NCBI RefSeq assembly: GCF_002994745.2
Contig: NW_020126847.1
Coordinates: forward strand, 1 to 64,000
DNA length: 64,000 nucleotides
Direction: 5' to 3'
From: Rosa chinensis
Lineage: Eukaryota; Streptophyta; Magnoliopsida; Rosales; Rosaceae
Position 1 is the first letter of the stretch. Every line of letters starts with the position of its first letter. The notes under the pieces are model-generated. The model saw nothing but the letters and a program-made list of their open reading frames with translations, searched no databases and was not told the origin of the DNA. This document shows, piece after piece, positions 22,286 through 35,065 of this stretch. Made by a program: the position numbers and the translations under genes.

Positions 22286-25200
22286 TTATACCTTTCCACC
22301 CTTTGCTTCACTATAAAGTTTTCAACTCGGTCCTGCAGATGATGTAATTCAACATACATATTTAGGATTAACTTATCAAAGTTCCAACCTTTTCTTATCC
22401 AAGTAGAAAATCATACCTTGTAATATTGAGTAATTGCGGTCTTTTCAGGTTGAAGTTGGAGTCATGAGATCCCTCTCTATGTCAAAGGGTTTGGTTCCAA
22501 ATGAACTGCTTTTAACAACTCAAACCCTCGAAGCTGCAATAAAAATGTCTTGTAAGTCAGATGAATAAACTTAAGCAACATGGCATGAAACAGGGATGGA
22601 GCTCATCCAAAATGTATTTTCTTGCCTTCATGTTTGACACATGATTTGTAGTCATCAGTCAAATGATGCTCAGCTGCCAATCCTCCAAGGCCTTTCTGTC
22701 AGGAACAACCACAGCAACAAGAAATGACTCGAAGCTGTTCCCATGAACCCAAATCTGCCAACCAGATGAAAGTTAAGATGTTAAGATATCCGTCTGCAAC
22801 TTCAGAAAACACGAAAGAAGGGTGGAGGACACTGCACAAAATTCAAATGTAGCACAAAGACGAACACAATCTCATTTATTGATGAAATAAAGGTAAGTCC
22901 TGTCATTCATCATACAAGTAGAATACAGAAGTTAGCGACATACCATGTGATAAGGGGGCATTGCAAGTATTTGCTTTCAATGCTTTCCACAGCAACATAT
23001 TCACCTTGAGACAGTTTAAATATGTTCTTTTTCCTGTCTAAACTTTCATTGCTCCATTAGACTGCCATTCTCCAATATCACCTGTGATCCATCCACTCAA
23101 AATTAATCATCAACAAAAATTTTGAAGGCTCCATCTTGAAAAGAAACCAAAAGATTGAGCATCAACCAAGAAAGTACTTCATTTCTAGTTTTGTAGACAT
23201 TTACCTGTATGGAACCACCCATCAATAAGGACTTCTTCAGTGAGATCTTGTCGCTTGTGGTAACCAGAAAACAAGGTTTTCCCTCTTAGGCAAATCTCTC
23301 CACATGGCACACTAGAAAGTGCATCATATCCCAGTTCTGGGACCGACTCAAGCCGTGCTTCAATAGTTGTCAAGGGGACACCCACAGTTCCAATCATAGG
23401 ATAAACATTGCCAATGGACGTAAAACAGCCACCACAGCTTTCAGTAAGTCCTAACTGATGAACTCTAGTACTCTTCGTTTCATATATATCTGCTTCTGAT
23501 GTGTTGTGGTAGCTGATTTAGAAAAATAAGGTTATTTGAATGAGTACAAAAGCATCCATACTTGACATCTCAAAGGCCAAACACATATACCACGAATTAA
23601 GTGAGAAAGCACAGTGAGCTGAATACTTATGCTCGTATAATTTCCTGAATCTTCACTATGATTTAACTGATTATGTGTTATATTCATTATGATATGCAGT
23701 CAACCATACCATATCCTTGTGATAAAGTGCTGCAGCTGGTGACCCTAAAAATTCCTCCACATGCCTGGGCAAAGGCGCAGCACCAGACAACATTATACGA
23801 ACTCTTCCTCCTAATGCTTGTTTTATCTACCGCAAGTAACACAGTTTGTTAGAATGTACGCATAAAATAGAAGTAATGCATTGTTCGAATGTAAAACCAG
23901 ATATTTCAAGAATGAAAAGGTGAAGGATAGAATGACTGACCTTGTTAAATACAAGCTTCTCCAGTTTTGCCAACTTGCTGCCATACAAATATTAATTAGT
24001 TTATGCCTTTATGGTAGGAATACAAATGCAAACAAAAAAGGAGGTCTTAGTGAGACGTATAGTTATATGCATACCGGAAAAGGGTCTTCCTCAGCACACC
24101 ATCAGATGAAACTTTACTAGCAATACCTTCGGAAACAATATTTAAGACAAATATTAACAACAAAGAAATTCACGGACATAAATGTATACAGTTCATATTG
24201 ATGAATCTGTTTTACCAGTGTATATACGATCATACACTCGAGGACCCACAAAACATAGTAGGCTTTAGTTCCTGAAGGTCGTCCAGTAAAAACCTGACAT
24301 CCTGCAAGTAACGGCAATCACATTGGACAGATGTTGAAATTGGTAAGTAAAGAAGAGAATACCAATCAAGTTTTGATAAGGAAACAGAAAAAAAAGAATG
24401 TAGCAAGAATGACACATATACTTATGCCTTGCCAGAAGCCTATTGAAGATCCCTTGTAGATGCAATAGCTCTCGATTATTTGGTCATATTATAGGTGCCA
24501 ACGGGAGAAACGAAAAATTTGAATCTTCTTCTGTACCTATGTAATACAATTCTATTTTATGTCAGTAGTCAATATTATTGCCATCAGGGAAATGTCAAAT
24601 TGTTAATTGAGTTCAGTAACTAAACTTTTATAAAAGAAATATAATCCTTAACCATCTATTGGTAATACTTCAATGGAGTTACTTTGGAAAAATATGAACT
24701 ATAAAATAAATCTGCAAATAAGCACCTTTCAGAGGATGACTTTCCTCAAAATTGTATTAGTTCCCTTAGTTTAATTAGTTGGTAGAAAATCTGTAATTTG
24801 ATGGCCAACCACAAAGCTTTAAGCATAATTTGATCTAATATGGATCCAACTTCTGTCAAAATAAAATTTCCCTCCTGGTTGAGGGTTACGGTACAACCCC
24901 CAACTTTATGAATCATGTTGGCATAGCAACACATCTTGAAGATGTAACAATAAACTATACCTGCTCCCTAAATTGGATTGCATCTACAGGATTAAATTTT
25001 AGTCTGCATAAATAGCATTTAAACAAGCACTGCATATATGTATGGAAACAGAATAAGGATCGTAATTTTCATTTAATAATCAGGAAATAATTTCATTTTG
25101 ATAATGCTACAAAATCCAAAACAACAATGGCCTTGTTAATGGCGTTTTTGTGACAAAACTACTAAATCTCCATGACCAAAACATGTTCTCTGCAAGTTTA

Positions 25201-27506
25201 TTGCCTCTGACATATAAATGAGGTAGAATTATGCTTCAAAACTGTGCAATAGACCAAACATAGGTACAGGACCTGGTGAAAATTAATCACCAGATTGCAT
25301 CCCAAACAACGCGTGCCAAGTTACAGGAGCTTTTTGCCTCTTGTTGTTGTTTTTTTTTTTTTTTTTTTGAAGAGGCAGAATAAGCATTAATTCAGAAACG
25401 TCAATATGTTAAAAAGATGTTTAACTGTGTTAAGGTATTTACCACTCTATCTGTTACGAAACTATGGTCTGCTGACAATACTTCTGACATTAATGCTGCA
25501 TTGCTAACGATTACACCTTTTGGTTCTCCAGTCGTTCCACTTGTATACATTATTGTGCAAACAGCGGTCCTCTGTTTTGGAGGTAGTTCACAATCTGAAT
25601 TTCCCTGAGAAAATGAAAGATAATATATGATTTTATATTGTTAAAAGTTAATGGCCATCCTTTACTGAAAACAAGAACTTAACTGAGAAAACAGTGTTGA
25701 GAAGTTCCCAACTGAAAGAATTCCTCCACGAAAAGCAAGATACCCCCAGTTCTTCTGCTTCCTTCTTTTGAGTGCTAGAAACATTTTGAAGCTGACAATT
25801 GCTGAACAACGCAGATGTATACCTTAGATACAATCCTAACAACTTGGCCCTTAAATTGGAAGTATTTAAGGAATAGTATATGACCTACTTTTTTAAATGC
25901 ATAGAACAGTTTGAGGATTGATATAATCTGCAGAAAAAATTACCATGTAAGGATCTCAGAAAGCAGGAAAAGGACACGCGAAACAAATTTTATATAAATG
26001 GAGTGGCATATTAGGAAAGGAACTAAGATTAACATCAAGTATACAAGGCAAGTTGTCTTTGTATTTATATCATGTTTACACAACTAAATTGGATCATGAA
26101 TGTTCTAAGTACCAAATATTAGACATCTGCGGCTTCAAAGTTCAAACAAATATCTAGTTATGAACTTATGATAATAACATATAGTTTGGAAAATAACTTA
26201 CAGCAGGGATTTTGTTCTCTTGAACAAAAGCTATTGAAACTTCAGCACGGTTATGATGAACTCAACTGCATTAGCACCTGCAACAGAAACCATGAAATGT
26301 CAATCAAATAAATTCAAGGGAAACTGAAAATGCACCTTCCAATTTCTCCCTAGACCCCCACAACTTTTTCCCCAAAACTTCCCCTTATACATGTAGAATT
26401 CAAAAAACTGTTTGGCATGTTTGGTGGTGGCTACTAAAGTTGTTGTGGCTAGCTAGCAAACACTTGTTACTGCTCAGTAGTTTCCGATAGACAACTATCA
26501 AGCATTCAGCAGCCAGCCGCTGAACACAGCTCAATCCAGATTACAAACGATGGTGAAGTGGCAGATTTTGAAAAGGAAAAAGTTAACACAATTTAGGATT
26601 TCCCTTCAGTTAATCAAACTCGAGCACATTATTGAAGTTCACTATCTGCCACTGGAAAATTTTACAATGCACTAAGAATTCTAGAAAAAGAAAAGGAAGC
26701 ATACCGAGGGTGTCATAAAGTGGAACATATGTAATGGCATGGCTGTCACAGGCCTGTAAAATTAAAAAAACACACATAAACACACAAGTATAAGGCTAAA
26801 AAGTCGCAATCTTTCTAGTAAGATTCAGTCCCCAATATCAGATTCAGTTGTTCAATCCTTCCACCAGTCACGAAAATGTGCTCCCAGCAGTCAACATAGC
26901 ATTTCTTCATTCAAGTCTCTTACATAATATCCACATAGATGAAAAGGAAAACATGACAGTATTAATATTACCTCCATTGCAATAATCCATTGGGGGAAAT
27001 TTGATCCATATATAGTTATATACCACAAGTATCTCCCGGCAAACATTGAAACAATATAAAATAAAATAAAACAATATCTTTCCATTTCACAGTTACTATT
27101 CTCACTACCACTACCATCAACTCTATAACACATACACCTTTATTACTAAGAACACATTTTCTTCCATAAAAATGTTATACGCACACACATACATAAACAC
27201 ATAAGTGGAGAGTTACAGGATTGACAACATGGCTTCTGATGGATGAACCCACACGAATGGCTGCATCATACACCTCTTGATATGGAGTCCACACATATGG
27301 ACCCACCTGTCATTTTGCATTAAACAAAATTGGCATTAGTATTTCCTAGTAGCAAAATTGAGCTCCTGGTTTCAATGGGTTGCTGCCATTGCTCAAATGG
27401 AAATGGAAGGTACCTTCTTCTTGTTGACTTGGCCTTGACCAAGCATTTGACCGCTTGGGTTCCTCTTAACAGTCAATGCCAGTGAAAACAGAGTTTCAGC
27501 CATCAT
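22286..27506 (-). pseudogene. long-chain acyl-CoA synthetase pseudogene, copy C (nearly full length)
   Basis: The most complete LACS copy. Exons from the 5' side: ATG at 27503 or 27506 (SLALTVKRNPSGQMLGQGQV), about 27219-27307 (VGPYVWTPYQEVYDAAIRVG), about 26990-27070 (IYGSNFPQWIIAME), about 26706-26755 (CDSHAITYVPLYDTLG), about 26205-26280, about 25700-25775 (EAEELGVSCFSW), about 25450-25606 with a perfect AMP-binding P-loop TSGTTGEPKG, 24216-24301 (DVRFLLDDLQELKPTMFC), 23710-23830 (RIMLSGAAPLPRHVEEFLGS), 23205-23400 (RLESVPELGYDALSSVPCGE, RGKTLFSGYHKRQDL), about 22940-23085, 22617-22757 (IWVHGNSFESFLVAVVVPDR), about 22412-22536 and 22286-22332. Single-base deletions break the frame in at least five exons. 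Introns keep GT-AG borders. Confidence 0.9.
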
Positions 27507-27612
27507 CTCATACTAACAATTTGAATTGAATCACACCAGTGAGCCTTTCTAAGTGCTCATATCCCACTACCATATTCACTCCTTGTATCTAATTCTTATC
27601 CAACTTATCAAC

Positions 27613-27687
27613 GGGCATATTAGCTCAGCTGGTTAAAGCGTCATGCTAATAACGCGAAGCTCACAGTTTTGAGACCTGTATGTTCCA
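27613..27687 (+). tRNA. tRNA-Ile(AAT)-like sequence, probably a pseudogene
   Basis: gggcatattagctcagctgg starts the A-box, and the anticodon arm catgctaataacgcg carries the AAT anticodon in the usual tRNA-Ile context. The T-arm reads agttttgagacct instead of the expected ggttcgagacct, which damages the B-box. The last acceptor bases (tgttcca) do not pair with the first seven. Promoter function and folding are therefore doubtful. Confidence 0.7.
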
Positions 27688-28684
27688 TTTTTCGTTTACA
27701 CTTTTTTCAATTTTTACCCATTCTTCTTTTGAGGCCATTTGACCTGTTTTCTGATATTAACTTCTTCCAAGTTCCAATTAACAGACTGAAAAATGAATAA
27801 AAATATGATATGCTATGATTCTGCTTTTTTTTTTTTTTGGCTGTGGTTCTAGTTTGTATAAGCTCAGTAGCATTCACAATACATGTGACACTTGATTTAA
27901 CGTACATGATCAATCCCATAACTGCCACAGTGTCTGATACCTGAGAAACTGCCGCGGTGACTCCAAAAACCCCTCCAGTAACTCCAACAGCCCACCTTTA
28001 GTTAGATCTTGCAGCTTGTGATAACCAGAAAACAAGGTTTTTCCTCTCAAGGAAATCTCTCCACATGGCACACTAGAAATTGCTTCATATCCCAGTTCTG
28101 GGACCAACTCAAGCCATGCTTCAATAGTTGTTGGGGGGAACCAACCACAGCTTTCAGTAAGGTCAGCACGATTTAAGAAACTGATGAAATGTAGATATCT
28201 TCTTTTCATATATATCTGCTTCTGTGTTGTGGTAGCTGATTTAGAAAATTAAGGTCATTTGAATGACCACAAAAGCATTCATACTCGACATCTCATACGC
28301 CAAACACATTATCATGAATTAAGGTGAGAAAGCACGTTGAGTCAAATACTCAACCTTGTTTAATTTCCTCAATCTTCACTATGATTTAAACTGATTCAAG
28401 TATATATTAATTATGATATGCAGTCAATGTATACACAATCCTAACAACTTGCACCTCAAACATCAAGTATTCAAAGAAATAGCTTATCATCTACTTTTTA
28501 AATATATAGAACAGTTTAGTAGGCAAGATAGAATCTGTACAAAGAATACCACGTGAATACCACGTGATAATAGAAAACAAGAAAAGGAGAAGGAAATAAC
28601 TTTTATAAAAACGGAAGTTGTGTAAATCAACAAGGCACCTCAATGTTCTACATAAGTTACTTACCTCTACATCAGCTCAATCAA

Positions 28685-28843
28685 ACTAAAATATTGTCCT
28701 TCAATCCTTAACAAATGCAGTTTGTCATAGCCCAAACTCTGATATTACTTTGGAACAGATTCACACTAAAATATTGTCCTTCAACTCTCAACAAATTCAG
28801 TTCGTCCAAGCCCAAACTCTGATATTACCTTGGTTCCCATTGA
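28685..28843. repeat. 80-bp tandem duplication in LACS copy D
   Basis: actaaaatattgtccttcaa through gatattac occurs at about 28685 and again 80 bp later at 28765. The copies are about 90% alike. Confidence 0.8.
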
Positions 28844-29745
28844 CTCATCGAGTCTTCCATCAATAAATAGCTACAGATCTGAGATGTCATAATAGTTCAG
28901 AACTCTTAGTTTCCTCTCTTTGCGAATCTTGATTGAAATCAAATTGAGTCTGAGATTTTATGATAGTTAAGGACTAGTAATACATTATTCCACTACAAGT
29001 AAAAAGGTCCAATAAGGATCTATGAGACCAATAGCGTCTACATCTCTGATATGACAAATAAACAGAGGAAAAGCGAATAATATATGCATTTGTTTTATTG
29101 TGAACCATAGAATAAAGCAACACCTTCTACTCATAGTTTCCAACACCTGCTTATCTTACGGGAAAGTTTTCCGTATTCTGAGGTAAAGTTGGACGAGGCT
29201 GATTGCCACAGAAACACACTTGACCACAAGGACAAATCAATAATATCCAAAGCAACCAAGCAACTTGGTAAACAAAATTGACAATTGGGGTAAAACAGTC
29301 TCAGTATTCTATTACTGACCTTTTTAAACCCAAGCTTGTGCTTTGTCTTGTGGAAGAGACTTCTTCAGATACACCAACTTCTTGTTATTTAAACCTTTCA
29401 GTAGCTTAGAATAAGACTGCCAATGAAAATGCCAACTGATGAGCTGCCTAACTTATATGCATATTGGAACAGGGTATGGTTCCACCAGAGGAAACTCTAT
29501 TCGCAATACCTGCAGGAACCAATTTAGGCATAAATTTTACGATAACAAAAAACCAGGGCAAATATTTCTCAAGTTAATTATAATGTAGTGGTACTCAACA
29601 AGAAACTGATCAAATGAAAAGAAAATCATTGCAATTGCATAAAAATAATTGGACGCTGCATATGAAAAACTTAATCTCACTTTTCTTAAATCATGCCTTC
29701 AAGTATATATCATTCTAAATCAGACACCGAAAATATATATTTGGT

Positions 29746-29943
29746 GATCGATCAACACAATTCTGAACTTTTTACTTTTGAATAAGGAAATAATTTCAGA
29801 TAACAATACTATAAACTCAGAAAATAGAAAGACCTTGAAAGATCGATCAACACAATCATGATCTGAATTTTTTAGTTTTGAATGAGGGGGAAGTAATTTC
29901 AGATAACAATGCTATAAACTCAGAAAATAGAAAGACCTTGAAA
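29746..29943. repeat. tandem duplication of about 98 bp in LACS copy D
   Basis: gatcgatcaacacaat through agaaagaccttgaaa is present twice, 29746-29840 and 29841-29943. Confidence 0.8.
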
Positions 29944-32111
29944 GAATTTAGTGAAATATGACTAGTGCAATAGATCAAACTTCGAAAACAAATTTAATAT
30001 CGCTTTCCATAATGCAATTTTTCATGTATCAGTTACATGGAACCAGGCTTGGTAAACTAGTTCAACTACTATATCCACACAAATGGAGAATGCCAAACAG
30101 AGTTGATATTAATTATTACAAACTATTTTGAAACTCCAAAGTTATAAAAAAAAGGGAGAGTCTAAAATGTAACCTGTATTCGTCACATTTGGTCCATAGA
30201 CAATGCTTTACCAACATTGCTGCATTAGTACTAATTACAGCTTTCCAATCTCCAGATGTGCATCAGTATATATTACTTATGCAGTCGGTCACTGTTTGGG
30301 ACAATAACTTTCCAGTGGTCCTGCAATAGCATTATTGTTCAGATGTCAGTCCTCTATTTTGCTACAAATGTTTGTTATTATCTCTGAAACTACTGAAGCA
30401 AAAATGAGAAAAATTTCACAAAAGAAAACGATACCAATAAACACAAATTCATATTGAGGCAACTACAGCTGTATAACCAACTATTGGTAATACTTCAACG
30501 AAGTTACTTTGGAAAAAAATATAAACTATAAAATAAATCTGCTTTCACAGGAAGACTTGACTCAAAATTGTATTAGTACCCTTAGTTTAATTAGTTGGTA
30601 GAAAATCTGTAATTTGATGGCCAACCACAAAGATTCCAGCATAATTTGATCTAATATGGGGTCCAATCTCTGCCAAAATGAAAGTATAAATCTCCCCCAG
30701 TTGAGGGTCAGTACAAACCCCAACTTTAATCATAATGACACAGTTAACACCACTAACATCACCAAATAGAAAGCAACGAATTGGTTTAACAAGCTTGTTG
30801 CAAACTGAAATTTTTTAATCCTAGACAAAACCGTCTTGGAGAATGACGTCCTCACATGTTGTCTTGGCAAAAACAACAAATCTTGAAGATGTTACAATTG
30901 ACTATAACTGCTCACTAAATTGGGTTGCATCCACGTGATTTAAATTTTTGTCTTGGCAAAACTAGCATTTTAAACAGGCAGAGCATACATGTATGAAACA
31001 GATTAAGGATTAAATATTTCATTTGAGAATGAGGAACTAATTTCATATTGATAGTGCTACAAAAAAGAAAATAGTTGTATTGACCTTTTCAGTAACAAAA
31101 CTACTAAATCTCCATGACCAAACTGTTCTCTGCTAGTTTATTTAAAATGAGGTACATCTATGATTTAAAACTGTCCCATAGACCAAACATAGGTACAGGA
31201 CCTGGTGAAATCCATCACCAGATTGCACCCAAAACAACTTATGCCAAGTTACAGGATCTATTCTGCGACAATTTTTTTTTTTCCCCTTCTGAAGAGGCAG
31301 AGTAAGCACTAATTCGGAAACATGAAGATAGAATATCTTAAAAAGCTAGAATATTGAAATTTCTAACTGTGTTAAGTTGTTTACCACACTGTCTGTAAGG
31401 AAAAGTATATGGTCTGTTGACAACATGAAAAGGAGAGGGGAATAAATTTTATATAAACAGAGTGCCATAATAGGAAGAAACCAAGATAACAATCAAAGGG
31501 TCAAAATATACAAGGCAAGTTGGTCTTTGCATTTATATCATGTTTAGTACAACAAAATTGGATTATGAAGGTTCTAGTACCGAAATATAATTCATCAGTG
31601 GCTTCAAAAATATATCGAGTTACGATAATGACATAATAGTTTGGAAAATAACTCACAGCAGGGATTTTGTTCTCTTGAACAAAAGCTATTGAAACTTCAG
31701 CGTGGTTGATGATGAACTCAACTGCATTAGCACCTGCAACATAAGCAAGAAAAATCGGTCAAATAAATTTCACGATAAACTCAAAATGCAGAGTCCAATA
31801 TTCTCCCTGGACCCACCACAAGTTTAACTCCTATAGAATCGAAACACTGTTTGGCAAGTTTGGTCGCTACTGAACTTTCTTTGTGGCTGGCTTTCAAACA
31901 CATGGTACTGTTCAGTGGTTTCCAAACTTAAGTTGTTGCCGAGAGTTTGATTTACAAAAGATGGTGAATTGGTATATTTTGGAAAGGTAAAAGTCAAGAC
32001 CATTTAGAATTGCCTTCATTCACACAGAAGCAAGCACCATCACTTAAGTTCAGTAACTGTAACTGGAAAGGAATACATGCATGATGCACTGAGAATTATT
32101 GAAAAAGAAAA

Positions 32112-32830
32112 GGACCAAAGCACCAATACACAATTCCTTATCCTTCCTGTGTTCTTTTAAAACACCAAAGCCAAAAAATCCAGTCCCAACCTCCAAATTT
32201 CCTTTCCCAAAGCACCAATTCAAACAAACCAACAAGTGCAAGAATTTAAAAGAAGCAGAGATAAAAAAAAAACAAGAGTGAAGAAGTGCTTTGATTACCA
32301 GACCGCGATGAAATGCGAAGTGCTTTCCCTTCAATGGCACGTGCAAAGAAAAAACAAGAACCAAGCTTTGAGTGTGATTCGCCTTTTTTTGCTATTGAAG
32401 AACAATAACGCCGCACACCACTTGTTCGATAAAATGCAGCAGCAAATTCGGACACCCAGAGTGAACAAGGACGCTCCTAAGCGGCAAATACTCCTGAGAG
32501 GATCTTTTCAGTTTTGGGCCTCCTACAATCTTTTCTCGGGTGTCCTTGCCAAATTTGGGCTTTTTCGGCGGCTGTCGATTTTAAAATCTGGTGCCCAGAA
32601 AGAAAAAGACTTTGCATGTCTCTGCGATTTAGATAAGAAAATTGAGACTTGGAGTTCACTCGGTACATTGAGGGTTTCCGCATCAAATTTGGGACTGAGA
32701 AACTTTAGGGATCAAGGATCATGACTCACAAGGAAACAGAAAAGAAGCCCATTTTAAAATTTGGGCCTATTTGAAGAGTTCAGCTAAGCATCACGTTAAG
32801 GGTGTCCAAATCAAAATACCCGAACTTTAG
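32112..32830 (-). other. foreign insertion in LACS copy D with unrecognised coding-like frames
   Basis: LACS homology stops after gaaaaagaaaagga (about 32112) and resumes near 32840. The insert holds minus-strand frames such as SEFAAAFYRTSGVRRYCSSI with GKALRISSRSGNQSTSS (32246-32455), and MYRVNSKSQFSYLNRRDMQ (within 32477-32686). The first, rich in Arg and Ser and poor in acids, looks like an organelle presequence. I do not recognise the source gene. No target-site duplication was found by eye. Confidence 0.45.
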
Positions 32831-33249
32831 TTTGTACAGTATTACCTCAGAGATACAGTATTACCTCCATTGCAATAAGACACTGGTGGACATTTGATTT
32901 ATATATACCATAACGATGTCTCTGCAAACATTAAAACATATCAAAATCTAAGCATTTGCCTTATGACACATGTGAATATGTGCGTGTGTAGAGGCCATTT
33001 CCATCAAGGAATCTCTTTTTTTGGCCATTTTGAGGGATTCCTTGTCGGACTGCTTTTTGATAGCATTTCGGCATCTCGACCGTTTAGTTTTTTTTGTCCT
33101 AATGTATATCTCACTTCTACTCTTTCACAGTTAGTATTTGTAAACTATGATACTGTTACTACAGTAAGTCAACACACGAAATCATAGATACAAACACACA
33201 AAGTATATGAATATATATAATTGCAGCAACATGTGTAGGTGAAATGTTC

Positions 33250-34300
33250 TTAGAGAGTCAACAAACTTGAAGAGGCCATTGATCTCAAACACTGATCTTT
33301 TGCACTGCTCACAATCTAAACTTTCTACGGGACGATTATGTGAATGTCTGATGATAGTGAGAGTGCAGGGACTATTTATAAATGATTCAGCCTACGGTTT
33401 AGCCTTCCCCCATAAAGGAAACTATTCAGTACAGAATCACATTCTTAGGTGTATACCATTAACACTTGGCTTAATAACTAAGTTTAACCAAATATGTGCC
33501 TTAGTCATTTTGACACTTAATGAATAAGCAATCTAGAATTAAGTCAAAAATATTATGCAAGTAAATGGTAAGTTGTTGAATGCCTATTGAACTAAATAAT
33601 AATGTCTATTACTCCGTTTTAGTCTTACAGTATTCAGTATTCACGTACATCAATGGAGAAAGCATACGTACTTATTCGTTAGTTTCGAAGCAAGCAAGAT
33701 GAAGGACTCTGGTCTCTGGTCATGTGTGGGCCTGTGGCTGCTCTATATTCCATTTGTTAAGTTTGCGTTTCGTGAGCCACGTACCTTACAGTTCAAATTA
33801 ATTTGAAACATACAAGTCAAGATTCGGTGCGTTGTAGAACATATGGGCTTCATCTGATAATGCTCCAGCATGAATATGAAGATGTGGTAGATGATAGTGA
33901 CACGGAAGATGGGTACTCCGCTGGTGAGGATCATGAAGACATAATCAAGCATTAAAATATCTAAAGAATTTCTGATATATTCTCAGATATATCTTTTTTT
34001 GGAGGAATCGATATATGATAGAGGGAAAATATCTTATCTTCACTATTTCTGTGAAATTTCTCCAATATCGTCAAATATTCCTGACATATTAGATAGTTGG
34101 GAAATATTCCAATAAAATGAAGAAATGTCTGTAAAATTTAAAAAGAGAAAAATAAAATAAAAAAGTTACTCAATTATTTATAGAAAAACATACATTATGG
34201 AATATGAAGCTTATGTAGGGGTGTAAAATTTAATAGAGTTAATTTGATTTAATAACGGTTTCTGGTCAGGAAAGTGCCTAACATCAGACAATGCAACTTA
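33250..34300. other. intergenic, no gene recognised
   Basis: A short plus-strand acidic frame near 33855-33954 ends HEYEDVVDDSDTEDGYSAGE then DHEDIIKH and a stop. It could be a relic of a C-terminal tail, but it is too short to assign. Confidence 0.35.
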
Positions 34301-34545
34301 TTTAGGAAAAATGTCTCAAGGATGATTTGGGTGAGGCGAAATTACCTTAAGGTGAATCTAGGTGAGGTGAAACCTCTCAAGGAGATTTGGATTAGGTAAA
34401 ATCCTTTAAAGAAAATCTATGTGAGGAGTAATCCCCTCAAGAGGAATCTGGATGAAGAGAAATCCCCTCAAGGGAAATGGATAAGGAGAAATGCCCTCAA
34501 AGCAAATCTAAGTGAGAAATTTGAGTAAGGAGAAATCCTCTCAAT
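34300..34545. repeat. minisatellite, unit about 30 bp
   Basis: Eight or so degenerate units of the form ctcaaggnnaatctggatgaggagaaatcc. The unit is about 30 bp, a multiple of three, but stops occur in every frame, so it does not now encode a repeat protein. Confidence 0.75.
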
Positions 34546-34548
34546 TAT

Positions 34549-34797
34549 ATGAATGTTTCAGACGATCAAAGTACCCCATCTGATGTTACTTTAGTTGCCT
34601 TGAGTTTTGACTCTATCAGTTTAGGCACAGAGCTCATTGTGACCTCAAATAAATCTCATGAAGGTAACAATAAATTTGACTATAATGCTTATGGATATAA
34701 TGAATGTGGAGAAGTACATGACCAGTCATCCAGGATTCATCCTTATTATCCTTTTATAGGGAAAACAGTTGGTAGCTCCAAAGAAATCTATGATTAA
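34549..34797 (+). CDS. short hypothetical open frame next to the minisatellite
   Basis: An 82-codon frame, MNVSDDQSTPSDVTLVALSF... to ...FIGKTVGSSKEIYD. The frame stays open for a few codons upstream into the last minisatellite unit (RNPLNY). No family is recognised and no promoter or splice sites are evident. Its Tyr-, Asn- and Asp-rich middle (FDYNAYGYNECG) may be chance or a relic of a transposon protein. Confidence 0.2.
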   Translation: MNVSDDQSTPSDVTLVALSFDSISLGTELIVTSNKSHEGNNKFDYNAYGYNECGEVHDQSSRIHPYYPFIGKTVGSSKEIYD

Positions 34798-35065
34798 GAT
34801 GTTCATCCCTACAATTTGTATTATATGGATCATATGTCTTAGTCTGATTATTGTACTTTCGTAAATCAGCGAGCGTCTTTTCAACCACCTAAAGTCTCTT
34901 TTTTGAATGTAGATGAATTTTACATTCATATCTATTTATATATAAATCCAATAAATTGAATCTTTAAAAAATAAAAAATTTCTTTCCCATAATATTTTGA
35001 TATATGCCTGATATTTCTAATATTTTTCTTTTTCAAAATTCTGATAGATACAAATAAACCAGTAA

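Larger units (their letters stand above)
27930..33240 (-). pseudogene. long-chain acyl-CoA synthetase pseudogene, copy D
   Basis: It starts inside the exon GEISLRGKTLFSGYHKLQDL (27958-28180), so C-terminal exons are absent. Exon remnants to the right: about 29320-29520; about 30180-30300 (ISTNAAML); 31666-31737, intact (GANAVEFIINHAEVSIAF); and about 32845-32905, decayed (IYKSNVHQCLIAMEV, equivalent to the IYGSNFPQWIIAME exon of copy C). Between the last two, foreign sequence is inserted (about 32112-32830). Intron sequence matches copies A and C over long stretches; the match to copy C fades by about 33240. This copy is the most decayed of the three large ones. Confidence 0.8.

Noticed and set aside
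28991..29010. cactacaagtaaaaagg, a possible CACTA end
   Set aside because: It lies within LACS copy D, with no matching second end or subterminal repeats seen; a single short match is too weak.
33855..33954. Acidic plus-strand tail HEYEDVVDDSDTEDGY
   Set aside because: Too short to assign and no upstream exon found; noted only in the intergenic entry.
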